The notes beneath the pieces were generated by a model. That model ran no database searches. It saw only the letters and a program-made list of their open reading frames with translations, and had not been told where the DNA came from. Of a DNA stretch of 64,000 nt, positions 1 to 38,974 are shown piece by piece (position 1 is the stretch's first letter; each line of letters opens with the position of its first letter). The translations under genes were made by a program, and so were the position numbers. This stretch comes from Angiostrongylus vasorum (Eukaryota > Nematoda > Chromadorea > Rhabditida > Metastrongylidae): positions 186,001 to 250,000 of the forward strand of contig JADANN010000461.1 in NCBI GenBank assembly GCA_018806985.1, in the 5' to 3' direction.

Positions 1-4
1 TTCC

Positions 5-537
5 TGCACGATTGAGCTCGCATGAGGTTGGTATAAAACTTTTGTTCGGCTAACGACTCGGCGCCGCCGCCATCTTCACAGCCGTGTTGTCCACAGCCGG
101 ACATTGTCGCCATGTGGTTGTTCGTAGTCACATCAAGTCGAATCCAGTGAACTGGGAGCACCGATCGAATGAAGGATCTCAGCCGGCGGTGCCCCCTTTA
201 TACCGGACGGGTGTCGACCGATTCCCGCCTCCAATACGATCTACTTTAGGCGGACAATGCGTCCTATAGTAGCGATGTTTCATTTGCTGGCACATAGTAT
301 GGCAATCAATATTTTTAAAACCGATTTTCATTAAACTTCATCAACAACAATCAGTAATTTGCCACTGCTACATGACGTATTTCCCGCCCAAAGTAGATCA
401 TATTGGAGACGGGAATCGATGAACACTCCTCCTGTATAAAAGGGCACCGCCGAATGAGACTCTTCACTCGATCGGTGCAACCAGTCCACAGGATTCGGCT
501 CGATAGAACGATGACCTCGTGTTGGCTCAATCATGCA
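5..537. mobile_element. Terminal-inverted-repeat element (family TIR-D), copy 1
   Basis: The ends are inverted copies: TGCACGATTGAGC at 5-17 against its reverse complement with one mismatch at 525-537. The interior matches the copy at 27.7-28.2 kb (for example the region around a CCAGTGGATTCGGCTCGATG-like motif). No transposase is encoded, so it is non-autonomous. Confidence 0.6.
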
Positions 538-689
538 GACAATTACTGATCATTAGAGTATTTCGGTAGTTCAAAACTTTGTTGATTTATGGAATAAATT
601 TTGCTCCATCGCAGTAAAAGTAGTTGTGGTAGTCTCTTGGCACTCCAGTAGCATGCCTCCATTTCAAGCATACTAAACGACGCAGTAAG

Positions 690-1025
690 AGGATAGCACA
701 TTAGTAGTGATGTCAGTCATCACGAGCATGGTGCTAGTTCGATTCTGTACCAGGCCAACCAAGCCTCTCATCCCTCCGGGGACGGGAAATTGGTACCGGA
801 CGCAATTCAACTGGGAACGCTCCAACCCGGCTATCTCAGGACTCCACGAAGAATTGCTCGACAACCATTCTACGAGATTCAAGATGATATGAAAATCCCT
901 CAAGCAGCAGCGAAGCCACACGTAGAAGTTGGAAGACCTTTGGGGACAGTGGATCGGAGAAAACGAGTCGAAGGTGGGAAGTTCTGGGATCCGCACAGTA
1001 AACGTGAAGACGAGTCATAGGAAAT
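690..1025 (+). repeat. Degraded SINE-A-like piece plus short shared repeat
   Basis: Positions about 725-830 resemble the SINE-A body (CCAACCAAGCCTCTCATCCC, then GGTACC). About 880-1,020 resembles 46,960-47,095: both have GGGATCCGCACAGTA-like sequence followed by CGTGA and GACGAGTCAT or GACGGGTCAT. No coding capacity is evident. Confidence 0.4.
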
Positions 1026-1880
1026 AGAATAAAAGTAAAACAGCGCGTTTGATTTCAATGCATACTAAAAGGCATTTTTATCTTCAATTCCTTGAAAGAA
1101 GAGATCTACTTGATGCAAACCCTCTAGCTACATGTTGTCTGTTCGCTTTTTCAACCCCAATTTTAGCTGCTTAATGGGCTCGAGGCACAACAAGGAACGG
1201 CAGGGATAGCGCAGGAAGCAACTCGCAACCTGACTGTAATAGCGATGTCGTACATTAATCGCCTTCTCATCAATTTGCACGATGAAAAGCAAAAGTCGAC
1301 ACAGAATAGACCTGGGAAGGACTCTACACACTCAATGCAAAGTTTGTGCTTGGGCCCGTGCGGACAACAGGTAAATGGGTGCGGAGCTCAAAGCCACAAA
1401 ATATTCGCGGCAAAGATGGTTTTTCGACAACCGAAGACCATCTGTCAAGTACTGGAGTGTTTTGAGAGTTAAGAATTTTACATATTTATAGAAGAGACTT
1501 CGTTTTCTCGTACTTATTGCACGTATAAATTTTGCAGAGCGTGTCTTCAAACTTAAAAATAAGAACTTTCAAAAAATACGTCTAAGGTTAAACCTTTCAG
1601 AAAATTGAAGAAGAACCTTGAATTATTAAAACCTTTAAAATAACAGCAGCAACTACAGACATAATTGATAAAATGGTGAGAAAATCGTGCCATGGTGGAC
1701 GAAGTTACGTTTTTTCACTTGCTTTCTGCTCGAAATACAAGGCATGAAGCAATAAGGTAGAATAAACCTATGCCATAGATTCCGGAAAGTCAGGGGTTTT
1801 GCCGTGGTAAAGCAAAAAACTTCTATCCTACAAGCAATGAGTTGTACACTCACGCCATTCTTATCACAATAAACGAAAAC
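1026..1880. other. Unassigned intergenic stretch
   Basis: Lies downstream of shl-1. A 75-codon open stretch at 1,245-1,472 (+) is not recognisable and has no supporting splice structure. I see no repeat family, RNA gene or promoter motif here that I can defend. Confidence 0.4.
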
Positions 1881-2270
1881 CATTATGACATGAGATATGA
1901 TGATATGAAGTTGAAAGCGGCTATTGTTTTAGATTTGTATGAGTCCCTTGGAACGCATGTAGTGCAGTGGTTAAAGTTTCCCGCAACACACACGTACTCA
2001 GCTCTTGAACCATTATGACATGAGATATGATGATTTCAAGTTGAAAGCGGCTGTTGTTTTAGATTCGCATGAGTCCCTTGGAACGCATGTAGTGCAGTGA
2101 TTCAAGGTTCCCGCAACACACACTTACTCAGCTGTTGAACCATTATGACATGAGATATGATTATATAAAGTTGAAAGCGGCTATTGTTTTAGATTCGCAT
2201 GAGTCCCCTGAGACGCATGTAGTGCAGTGGTTAAAGGTTCCCCCCAACACACACGTATTCGGCTCTTGGT
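1881..2270 (+). repeat. 130-bp tandem repeat, three units
   Basis: CATTATGACATGAGATATGA recurs at 1,881, 2,011 and 2,141, an exact 130-bp period. Each unit runs through TTGAAAGCGGCT and GAGTCCC to GTAGTGCAGTGGTTAAAG, the last being the tRNA-like A-box head of a SINE-A. Units are highly similar. Only the third continues into a full SINE body. Confidence 0.9.
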
Positions 2271-2480
2271 TCGATACCACAACTCCGGCACACCAAGACT
2301 TCCTTCCATGCGGGGTCAGCAAAATGGTAACTGCTTATCTTGGAGAACAGCAGCACTGACTTGATACGTCTGTAAGCCACAGAAATCCATTCTATAAGAC
2401 AGATATGCATTTGATGCCCTCAAACGATGGTTAGTGAAGTCGATTGCATGGCACATCTTTCAGAGAATGTCAGTGCAATA
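2207..2480 (+). mobile_element. tRNA-derived SINE, family A (copy at 2.2 kb)
   Basis: The tRNA-like head has an A box near GTAGTGCAGTGG and a B box near TTGGTTCGATACC. The body is shared with copies at 9.3, 50.1 and 56.8 kb, including CACCAAG.CTTCC and the tail GAAGT.GATTGCATGGC, ending in GCTTTATCC. Confidence 0.75.
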
Positions 2481-2784
2481 AGCTTTATCCTTTTTATGAT
2501 TAACTTTTGCATTAAAAATAATGTGACCTATTAGAACTTGGAGCAATTTCCCTTATAACCACTCTATATCTAACGAAGATACTAAATTTCTTAAAAATGC
2601 TATATTGCTACAAGAAGTGGTGGATGACAGACAGCATCATCGAAACCACCCCTCCGTTGCCATTGGTCGCAGGATCTATAGGCCTCTGCCCACCTTGATG
2701 GTCGAAAAAAGAGACCTTTAAGCTTAGGGCGGTAATGAATAACGAACTCCATGAATCCTGATGAATATGAACTGTTTTTCTACT
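2481..2784. other. Putative shl-1 3' flank/UTR
   Basis: Follows the predicted shl-1 stop on the minus strand. I do not see a clean AATAAA signal on that strand close to the stop, so the 3' end is undefined. No other feature seen. Confidence 0.3.
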
Positions 2785-30163
<27,379 letters not shown>

Positions 30164-30185
30164 TCCGCGCCAAGTACTCTGCAAT
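30164..30185 (-). promoter_or_regulatory. Possible 5'-leader splice acceptor upstream of shl-1 ATG
   Basis: TATTGCAG occurs 15 nt upstream of the shl-1 start codon (AG at 30,179-30,180). In nematodes such a site is commonly a spliced-leader trans-splice acceptor, or the end of a 5'UTR intron. This is inference from position and motif only. Confidence 0.35.
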
Positions 30186-30860
30186 ACATAGCTATCGATT
30201 GATCAGAATCACTAAATAATCGGCCGCGAGAATTCCAAGCAGAAGTATTGGACTGACATACGAAATCATCATCTGTTCAAAAAATTGCAAAAGCACGTGA
30301 TTAGTTGTAAAATACTTGATAAAATATGGTAACGAATGAGAAAACAGTGAATATGCGAGTAATCAAGTTATAACCAATCCTATCAATTGACAATCGATTA
30401 CGAAATGATGAAATCAAATATCAACAACGTCAGTTGTAATCACAAGGCAACTCAGAGGATTGTGGAAGAAGTTTTCATTCTCCTTAACGTCAATCAAATC
30501 TGCATTGTAATTCTTAATTGGTTGGAGATCATAAGGATCATCACACTGTTTTCTTAGGTTCTTCAATAATACCAATTTCTAAGGTGAGGTAATACCAATG
30601 ACTAAGTAGGAAGGCTATCGGCTCTAGAAAAGTTGGCCAAAGGCGAAATGTGGGAGGAGGATCCTCAATGCATGCTAATGGGTGGAGCTCGCAATGAAAC
30701 TTCTGCAGAGTCATAACGCCTAATTATTTATGGAAACCCTAAACCGTTTCCTCTGTTCTGTATCATTGAGTTTCAGATATTTCTTTAAAGTTACATCTGT
30801 CCAAGGGACCATTCGCATATCCGTGGGTACAAACCCGTAGGTATACCCACCTAGGCATAG

Positions 30861-31278
30861 ATGAAGAACATTAATGCAAAAACGATCATGAAAACTAGCT
30901 CAATAAGGAGGATAAGAATCTCGTTTACAGAGTGCACCTGTTTTTTAAAAATAATTAAACAGCTTCGATTTCGTTTTTCTCACATTCGATCTCTCCTCGC
31001 GCCACCTGGAAACGCTCTACCAAACCCTGTACTTGTCGACGAAGAAATGCCTACGGAGGTCCTCGAGAATATACGCAATGACAAAGATGCGTGCGTGGAA
31101 AAATTTGAAAGCGCAAAGGATCAAGATTATTTCGGTCAATACACCAAAAATCCTATATTTAGGGAAAGACAAAAAACTACTGGAGAGGGTAAGAGAAGAG
31201 ATGGACGTGGACAAAAGTTTACAATTTTTGTATGACGACGAGGTACATACAGAGACTCCGATGCTCAAAGAAAGTTAG
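30861..31278 (+). CDS. Unrecognised protein-like stretch, two overlapping frames
   Basis: Not recognised. One frame (to 31,235) gives an acidic stretch with APPGNALPNPVLVDEEMPTE and VLENIRNDKDACVEKFE. A second frame (31,033-31,278) ends KDKKLLERVREEMDVDKSLQ, FLYDDEVHTETPM. Both halves look protein-like in composition, as if one reading frame were split by a frameshift or short intron near 31,160. GAGGGTAAGAG at about 31,186 could be a splice donor. It may be one exon of an unknown gene upstream of and divergent from shl-1, or a decayed gene. Confidence 0.25.
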
Positions 31279-32129
31279 AAATTACATAACAAAACAGAAA
31301 GCGAACACTTCTGACAGATGTGACAAAGGTTTAACGATAGGTGATGAATAAAGATAATCCAAATGGTAATTATTGGAGCAAATAAAACAATAGTTGATTT
31401 CTGGTCAATAAAATTGCTTCCCCGAGGGGTTTTGCCATAACGAACTCGGACCCACGAAAAAGAAACAGGAACAGCCAAGTACCTCATACTCAGCTTCAAA
31501 AAATGACAAGAACATGGCGCGAAAAACTTCGAAATAGTGCTATTTTCTTCCTAACCAATGCATAAACCGGAAAAATTTGCGAAAAATTCTAAGATGTTCA
31601 TTGGTGGCAAATAGAAAAAAGGCAAAAAGAAACGAAAATCATTGATAACAAGGAAAAGCCGTTGTTAAGAAAGGACTAATTTAACGAGACTTCAGAGAGC
31701 CGAGAAAACAGGAATGAAAAAGGAAATGAGAAAGCAACGCTCGACAAGAAAAAAAATTCTGAAGAGAAACAGAGATGGAACGATTCTCGAGTAAGAAAAG
31801 TCGTTTAAGTGGAAAATCCAGCAAAATGTGAAGAAACTGGAAAGAAAGAGGATAAAAATTGGTGTAGAAACATACGACAGATTGAATTGTGTTCATATGT
31901 CGGTTCTACTCATTTCTTTCCTTCATTCATCCTTCACAATCGATTGATCAGTGCTTTCCAGTGTAAAGCTGTTCACTAATATCGATCTCTCTTCCATTGT
32001 TTTCATCGTAAAGTTATTCTTCTTTGAAAAACGGGAAATAAATCCCGAACACTCTCCACACACATTTTTGTTATCATAAATTGTTTGTTGCAGTAATAAC
32101 TCAAAAGACTGACTTTCTATAAACCTCGG
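31279..32129. other. Unassigned intergenic stretch
   Basis: AT-rich, with open stretches on the minus strand that have no recognisable motif. Nothing supported. Confidence 0.35.
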
Positions 32130-32247
32130 CATGGATAGTTGATATCTTTATTTATATGACCTTATAAACTGATCTTCTTTAGCTGATCCGGGTTGGTATA
32201 GGGGCTACGTTGTCGTTGTCGTTTTTGTTGGTGTTGTTGGTCGATGG

Positions 32248-32277
32248 CTGACGTTTCGGCGATTTCGCCTTCCTCAG
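32248..32277 (-). ncRNA. Hammerhead-ribozyme-like core with intact stem II
   Basis: Minus strand: CTGAGGA, A, stem GGCG / loop AAAT / stem CGCC, then GAAA and CGTCAG. All core positions of CUGANGA...GAAA are present. Confidence 0.62.
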
Positions 32278-33376
32278 ATCCCTGGACGTATTTTACACAA
32301 GAATACTCTAATTATTCGGTGGGAAAAAAGGCTAAAGTATTGATTGAGATCAAACTTTTAAATAGACGCCATATTGAACAGAAAGGCTACTCACCGTGAT
32401 GTTACGAGTGGAACTGGCCCACGCGATGTTCATGTGGAGTCGCGATCGAGGCCCACCCAGCTCAAATATCATTTTGAAATAGGGGGCCAGGTCACGGGTG
32501 ATAGTGAGGCATTCGTCTTTGCGGTTCGTCTTTGGATTTTTGAAATTTATCCAAAACGCTTCAAGAGTTTTGCGCGTTGATGTTTTCGACTCCTGCTCTA
32601 GGATCTGCCCACTCACTTCGAAATCATCGCCATTGTGCTTCTGTATGCCCTATGCGTACCTAGAGGAGTTTTGACGAATTTTAACTTTTCCATCTAGATG
32701 TTCTTTATGTGAACGCAAAGTGGTCTACCAATTATGCAACGATTATTGACATCCCACCCAATACCTTACGCCGTCAGTTAGTTAGCAACCGTCTCTATGA
32801 TCGTTTGTGCAGCTCAGAAAACTGTACGATCTGTCCTAGCGGGAGAGACGGGATTGCATCAGTTCAGGTATAATATACTTGATCTCATGTAACGCATGCA
32901 GTGAGGAATATGTTGGGGAAACGGGTAGAACACTTTGTGTCCGCATAGAAGAACATCTAGATGGGAAAAGCTAAAATTCGTCAAAACACTGCTCTAGGTA
33001 CGCAAAGGGACACAAAAGCACAACGGCGATGATTTTGAAGTGACTGTACTGAGTCCTACGGAGTCGAAAACATCAACGCGCAAAACTCTTGAAGCGTTTT
33101 GATAAATTTCAAAAATTCAAAGATGAACCGGAAAGACGAATGCCTCACTATCACACGTGACCTGGCGCCCTATTTCAAAATGATATTTTGACTCCGAGGT
33201 GTCTCTTGCTCGCGACCCCACGTGAACAACGCGTGGGCCGGTCCTATTCGTAGCATCACGGTGAGTAGCCTTCCTGTCCAATATGGCGTCTATTTAAAAG
33301 TTTGATCTTTATTAATACTTGAGGCCTTTTTTCCACCGAATAATTAAACTGTTCTTGTATAAAATACGTCCAAGCT

Positions 33377-33406
33377 CCGAGGAAGGCGAAATCGCCGAAA
33401 CGTCAG
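33377..33406 (+). ncRNA. Hammerhead-ribozyme-like core, one core substitution
   Basis: CCGAGGA...GGCGAAATCGCCGAAACGTCAG. Same stem II as the partner at 32.25 kb, but the core U4 position is C, which should abolish activity. Confidence 0.5.
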
Positions 33407-33510
33407 TCATCGACCAAAAAACACCAACAGCAACGACAACGACAGCGAAGACCTATACCAACCTCGCATCAGCTAAAGAAGATCAGTTTATAAGATTATA
33501 TAAATAAATC

Positions 33511-34234
33511 TTGCAGTAATGTTCCAATTTTTAGAGGCGATGGTTCTTTAATGACTGCTGAACCTGGCTGCTCCTCGACACATCGAAAGGACACTAATTT
33601 AGTGAGTGAAAGAGGGGAAAAAAAAGAGAAAAAAGGAGAGGAGTGAATGAAAAAGTAAAATGTACATTGCAATAAATCTCTCTCATTTTTCTGGGTGGTA
33701 TATATCTGCATTGCATACTTATTTTCTTTGTTCACATGACCCGCCTTCACCCACTGTGAGGACCCAGATGTTGATTCGTTCGATTTGTTTTCTCACATCT
33801 GTTATACGCGATAGTGGTCGATTAATTTCTATAGATCCAGATGCCGCTTGAGGATTTCGTCTTTTTCATGAATGTCCTTGAATTCCGGGAAAGTAGATTC
33901 TTATGGAAGCCTTGGACAGCTCCGCTAGAGCGTCTCCTGCTCTTCACCACAGAAACAAACATGTCTGGTACTAATTTCTTGACTCCAAAGGAGAGAGAGC
34001 TTCCTTAATTTAAGGTACTTAAAGCCTTGAACCAAACTGCCGAATATATTCAAGTAGGGCTATAACATGTGGGATATTGGAAAAAATTTCGGCACATGAC
34101 GAGAAATAAGCACGGCTAAAGTTCGAATTCTCACTATAAACTCGAAAATTAACCCCCGCTCACTAAAAGCTAGATGTATTCTATTTCTTCGAAGTTATAA
34201 TCTCCTTTTATAAAGTCATATCAAGACAAACATG
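33511..34234. other. Unassigned, with a decayed SINE-A fragment
   Basis: About 33,940-34,010 has TGTCTGGTACTAATTTCTTG and GGAGAGAGAGCTTCC-like sequence resembling minus-strand SINE-A. Nothing else supported. Confidence 0.3.
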
Positions 34235-34371
34235 CCATCATTTTTAATGGTGTTATTACTTTTTTATTTATGTGATCTTATAAACTGATCTTCTTTAGCT
34301 AATCCGAGGTTGGTGTGGGTGTTCGTTGACGTTGTCGTTGTTGTTGGTGTTGTTTGTCGATAGCCATCGAC
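34235..34371 (-). mobile_element. Truncated PLE end fragment at the RTE 5' junction
   Basis: Matches 32,140-32,250 (AAACTGATCTTCTTTAGCTA, TTGTTGGTGTTG), but stops just before the hammerhead core where the RTE begins. The RTE appears to have inserted into, or been joined to, an older PLE end. Confidence 0.65.
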
Positions 34372-37320
34372 TATCAAAATGCCAAACAGAGTAAAAAAAA
34401 CGGGCCTCATTCCCTCGGGCCTGAAAGAGCCCCCCAATTTCGCAGCGTTAGGTAGGTAGAACGAGTACGGAGAGGTTGCTAAAATCTCAGCGCCAATGGA
34501 ACCTGCCTGGATTACAAAGAAGTGAAGATCTGTACCTACAATTCACGTACACTTGCATCCGAGTCCTCGATAGAAGACTTGCCCATGCAAGCAAGAAGGA
34601 TAAAGTACGACGTCATCGGCCTGGCCGAGACGAGAAGACGCCACCCTTTCAACGCCGTCTATGACACCGGAGAAGAACTGTTCCCTGGAACTTGACGGTA
34701 TAGGAGTCGGCGTCATCGGCGTTCTCGTCAACACGAGTTTGTCCATGAACACCGATTCATTCGAGGAACTAACAACCCGAATAGGACATTTACGATTAAA
34801 GAAATGTGGATCAATATCGGTTCTGACGATCTTTGTCGTTTCGGCACCGAGATCAAACTATGACGAAGAAGGAATCGAAGAGTTCTATATGGACTTAGAG
34901 AAGTTCTACAGAGAAGACCATACATTCTTCAAGACCATCATTGGAGATTTCAACGCCAAGGTTGGACCAAGAAGAACGTCTGAAGAACATCACATTGGAA
35001 CCCACGGATTGGAATGGAACGAACAGCGTGGGTGGCTTTCTGAGTTTATCATGGCGACCAAAACCATCCATGGTAACTCGCAATTCGAGAAGCCCCACCT
35101 TCAACACTGGACGTGCGAGTCTCCCAATTTTACCTAATCCATTTCGCTGTTGTCCCAAAAATTCTACAGGGGATCAGACCACCGTCTCCTTCTTGCAAGA
35201 TTTTATTTCTCGCGGAAAGGAGAAAAAGCCGCTAAATTCAAAAAACGAAGTTCCAAAACCAGCTATAAACTGGGGGCATAATAGTCAGCTGTTGGGAAGA
35301 TATCGTTGTCGATAACATCGATGAGGAATATGATCGGCTCATTCAACATCTTCACGTTAGCGCTATGAAAGCTAAGAGTTCGAAAGTCACCAACAGAAGT
35401 CTGTCTGCAGAAACACTCGAGCTGATACGCAAGCGTGGAATCGCACGAGCTGCAGGCAACCGCGAACAAACGTCCGAACATGCAAAACAATGCAGACAGG
35501 CGATAAAAGAAGATCTCAAAGAGAGAAGAGCTGCAGTAATGGTCAAAGCTGCAGAGGTTGGGAAAAGCATTCGCAAAGTCCACCGAAGCCTCACCAATTA
35601 CAAGACCAAGATGATTGCACTCCGACGCCCAGACGGAACAGTTACAGCGTCCAGGAAGCCAATGGAAAAGATTATTCACGAATGCTACTAGAAATCTCTT
35701 CGATAGCCACATCCACCTCCCGTCATATGAAATAAAGGAGGATGGATAAGTTGTACCACCGGTTCTCCCTTCCGAAATCCGACATGCCATTTCATCCACT
35801 GAAAAATCGAACAGCACCAGGTCGAACAGGACGAAACGAGAACCCCTGAAGAACCTTCCGCCAGTCCTCGTAAACACACTGGCTCGGCTCTTCACACGTT
35901 ACCTGTCTGAATGCAAGGTCCTTACTCAGTGGAAGACCAGCAAGACCGTGTTATTGTTCAAGAAGGGTGACCTACACGATATAGACAGCTATCGCCCAAT
36001 CTGCTTGCTTCCTGTCGTCTACAAACTTATCACTCGAGTCATCCCTAAACAGGATTGACAGAACACTGGATGAAGGACAGCCATGTGAGCAAGCAGGGTT
36101 TCGAAAAGGATTTATTACGATGGACCGCATCCACATGATAACAAGACCCTTTGAAGTATCGCGAAAGTACAACAGAGACTGCTCTGTCTCACTTTCATCG
36201 ATTAACAGAAGGCCTTTTATTCAACTGAGATACAAGCAGTCATGGAAGCCCTTGATAGGTCAAGTAGCCACTACTCAGTACATAAAGATTCTTCGTGAGC
36301 TGTACAAAAATTTTCACAACCAAGATATCACCATTCTACAACGATATTAACATTGACGTCAAAAAGCGGGGTTAGGCACAGCGATACCATCTCGCCAAAA
36401 TTATTTGTCGGCACCCTCCAGAACGTCATGCGAACAATGAAACGGGAAAATATGGGAGTGAAGATTGATGGTCGGCAGTTACACCATCTTCGCGTTGTTG
36501 ATGACATCGTCCTTATAACATCAAACATTAGCCAAGCAGAACGTATGCTTGCCGACTTTGATAGAGCCGGTGGAAAGATTGGTCTTCGGCTGAATCTCAC
36601 AAAAAGCGATGTTCATGAGAAACGGATTGGTTTCGTATACCCCATTCACGCTCAACGGAACGAATATCTCCGAACTCCAGTTATGTCTATCCAGGTCGGG
36701 AAATCAACATGATGAACGACTTAGCTCCAGAGTTGAGCAGAAGGAAACGAGCGGTTAGGGGAGTTTTCAAGAGCATCGAAGATGTAGTGAGGAGAACAAA
36801 GAACACTCGACTCCGTGCCCACCTTTTCAACTCAACGATACTTTCTGCCCTAACGTATGCCTCAGAAACCTGGTTGCTGCGTAAGCAGGATGAAAGATCA
36901 CTCAGCGTTATCGAACGCGCAGTCGAAAGGACGATGCTAGGAGTATCCCGTTTCACACAAGTAAGGGAAGGAATCCGAAGCTCCTATCTGCGTCGAAGAT
37001 CAAAAATCGAAGATGCCGTTCTGTACGCCAAACAGTCGAAGATAAGATGGGCCGGACACGTAATGCGTATGAATGACAACCGATGGACAAGAGCCGTTAG
37101 TGGGTGGATTTCTCGGGATGTTAAATGTACTGCAGGAAGACCACCGACACGATGGCCAGAGTTCTTCACGAAAACAGAAGAAAGATGTGATGCTCGACGA
37201 GTCCCTAGAGCGAGCAGAACCCACTGGGCTACTCTTGTACGCGACAGGGAAAAATGGAAGATTTACTGGCGCCAGCTGGAGTCACTCGACTATCAACGGG
37301 ACTACAGGTGACAGGGTGAC
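34372..37320 (+). mobile_element. RTE-type non-LTR retrotransposon, nearly full length (copy 2)
   Basis: About 2.95 kb with both an apurinic-type endonuclease (34,580-35,140, key motif GDFNAKVG at about 34,943) and a reverse transcriptase (35,850-37,311). The 5' start is aligned with the minus-strand copy at 53.55 kb from TATCAAAA. The endonuclease is frameshifted near 34,690. RT motif A is out of frame (36,160-36,280), and the FADD box reads VVDD (about 36,497). The C-terminal part is open over 200 codons from 36,709, containing RTKNTRLRAHLFNSTILSAL and KIRWAGHVMRMNDNRWTRA. Non-functional. Confidence 0.92.
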
Positions 37321-38552
37321 AAGTGATTACTGTTATCCACTAATAAGTTGAACTTATCAAACTTATTGGCTTAAAAACTTAAATAGTATTATTTAAAAAG
37401 TAGGAAAGATACTAATACTACGCATTTATGAAACAAAGTAGATTTAACTAAATCATTGACTTAAAAAGTGTTAGGAAAATGCACAATATGTTCTTTCACA
37501 AATTACGCTCTAGTGTCTGCTGAAGATTTAGCACGTTGATCTGCATGCAGATATAAAATGCGAAAAGAGAAGTTCACAGACAAGTATACAGTCAGAGACA
37601 GACGTAGAGAGGGCAGAAGAACAAGCATGATTGGAAGGGATAAAAAACATTTATGAAGACGGGTCCTGACGTCCAGAAAACATTTAAGCGAACGAATTTT
37701 CTGGGAAGAACTACCTTCACGGGCACAATGTGGGTGTAAGACCTCAAGCCGTCTTCAAATTATTAATAAAGCAAATGTTCGATTTTGTGTGTTTTTAAAG
37801 AACTTCTAAGGACCAGAGACAACGCCATGTATTATTTTTTCAGGAGCGACACAAATTATTTCTCACATGTTAAACGTCCAAAGAACTTGTTTTTTCGCAA
37901 TAATATCGCTTTAGATGGATAAATGAGGCTTCAGAAAAGAAAAAAAACTGAATTTTGTTCCACCTCTAGGGAAATAATTCTTTTCTAGTGGGGGAAAAGG
38001 TGAAAAAGCTGAGATCTTTGAATCTTTGCGTTCAACATAGGGTGTTTTTCAGCGTGTTTAACGAAAGTATCAATTAGCGCGAGGATTTTGTTAAACTCGC
38101 ACCAACAGACCATAGAATAGCAAATACAAAAGAAATGAAAAGTAAATTGACATAAGTGCACAGCTATGTGCTAGGGAGAGGACAGAAATTAGGACAAGGT
38201 AGGACGGAACTTAGTATAGACTTTACTGGTTGACGCTCAACTTCTTCAGTAGCCAGCGCAATTACAGGTATTACAGTTGGAATGTAAGCGTAGTGTTAAT
38301 AAAGGAACAAAAATTGAGTTATTACAAAAGTACCATCAAAAAAAGCAACTCTTCTGAACTCTTATTTAAAAAGGAACGATTAACAATGAAAGAGCTATTC
38401 AACAGAAATTCTGCATAGACCAAGACAAAGTGCTAGTTTTCCAGCTAGCAGGAGAGCATTTGTCATTTGGAGTGACGTTGGTAATAATTTCATGACTGCT
38501 ACTGACGGATGATTGTTGAATTCAATGAACGTGGTCATGTGCAGAAACGACG
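37321..38552. other. Unassigned intergenic stretch
   Basis: No recognised repeat or gene. Contains short T-rich tracts and scattered open stretches without support. Confidence 0.35.
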
Positions 38553-38924
38553 ATGACGACGACGACTGGATGGTTGGACGATTACCTAAAACTCTCGTTA
38601 TCTTCTCGAAATCGACAGTTTAAAGACCCCCTGTTGACCAGACGCTTACCAAGAGCAAGTCGGACCGAAAGGGAACATTTTTTAGAAAGTAAGAACGAAA
38701 AACTCTGCAGAACTGCGTTCAATGTAGTTAATGTGGTGAACGATGAGGGTCATTCGCCTCAGAAAAAGAACATCGTTGTCGAGAAGTCCTCCCCCTATCG
38801 GCTCATTTGTACTACGAACGTAAAACCACTAGGCCGGCGACCAAAAGGTTATCTACCGCACTCGTGGTTTGATGAAGGTCTACAAAAAATCGAAAATAAA
38901 GCTTTCCTGGTATCACAATCTTAA
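38553..38924 (+). CDS. Hypothetical protein or exon, 123 codons
   Basis: Not recognised. It opens MTTTTGWLDDYLKLSLSSRN, is basic and hydrophilic throughout, has no signal peptide or membrane segment, and ends WFDEGLQKIENKAFLVSQS followed by TAA. Composition is balanced rather than repeat-like, and the sequence belongs to none of the repeat families here; a SINE-C begins about 50 bp downstream. No upstream promoter or splice acceptor is obvious, so it may be a single-exon orphan or a chance frame. Confidence 0.35.
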   Translation: MTTTTGWLDDYLKLSLSSRNRQFKDPLLTRRLPRASRTEREHFLESKNEKLCRTAFNVVNVVNDEGHSPQKKNIVVEKSSPYRLICTTNVKPLGRRPKGYLPHSWFDEGLQKIENKAFLVSQS

Positions 38925-38974
38925 CAGTTTTATTTACTGCCCTACTCTTTTTTAGTGGCATGATATATTGCGAA

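Larger units (their letters stand above)
32130..33510. mobile_element. Palindromic PLE end dimer
   Basis: Two PLE 3' ends facing outward: 32,130-32,640 is the near reverse complement of about 32,990-33,510, including the TTTAAATAGACGCCATATTG arm and the hammerhead cores. The central part (32,700-33,180) is a plus-strand endonuclease remnant with LYDRLC, then NCTICPSGRDG and MNRKDECLTITRDLAPYF, broken by frameshifts. Confidence 0.85.

Noticed and set aside
34661..35137. Host gene with 158 codons
   Set aside because: It is the endonuclease part of RTE copy 2 (GDFNAKVG motif).
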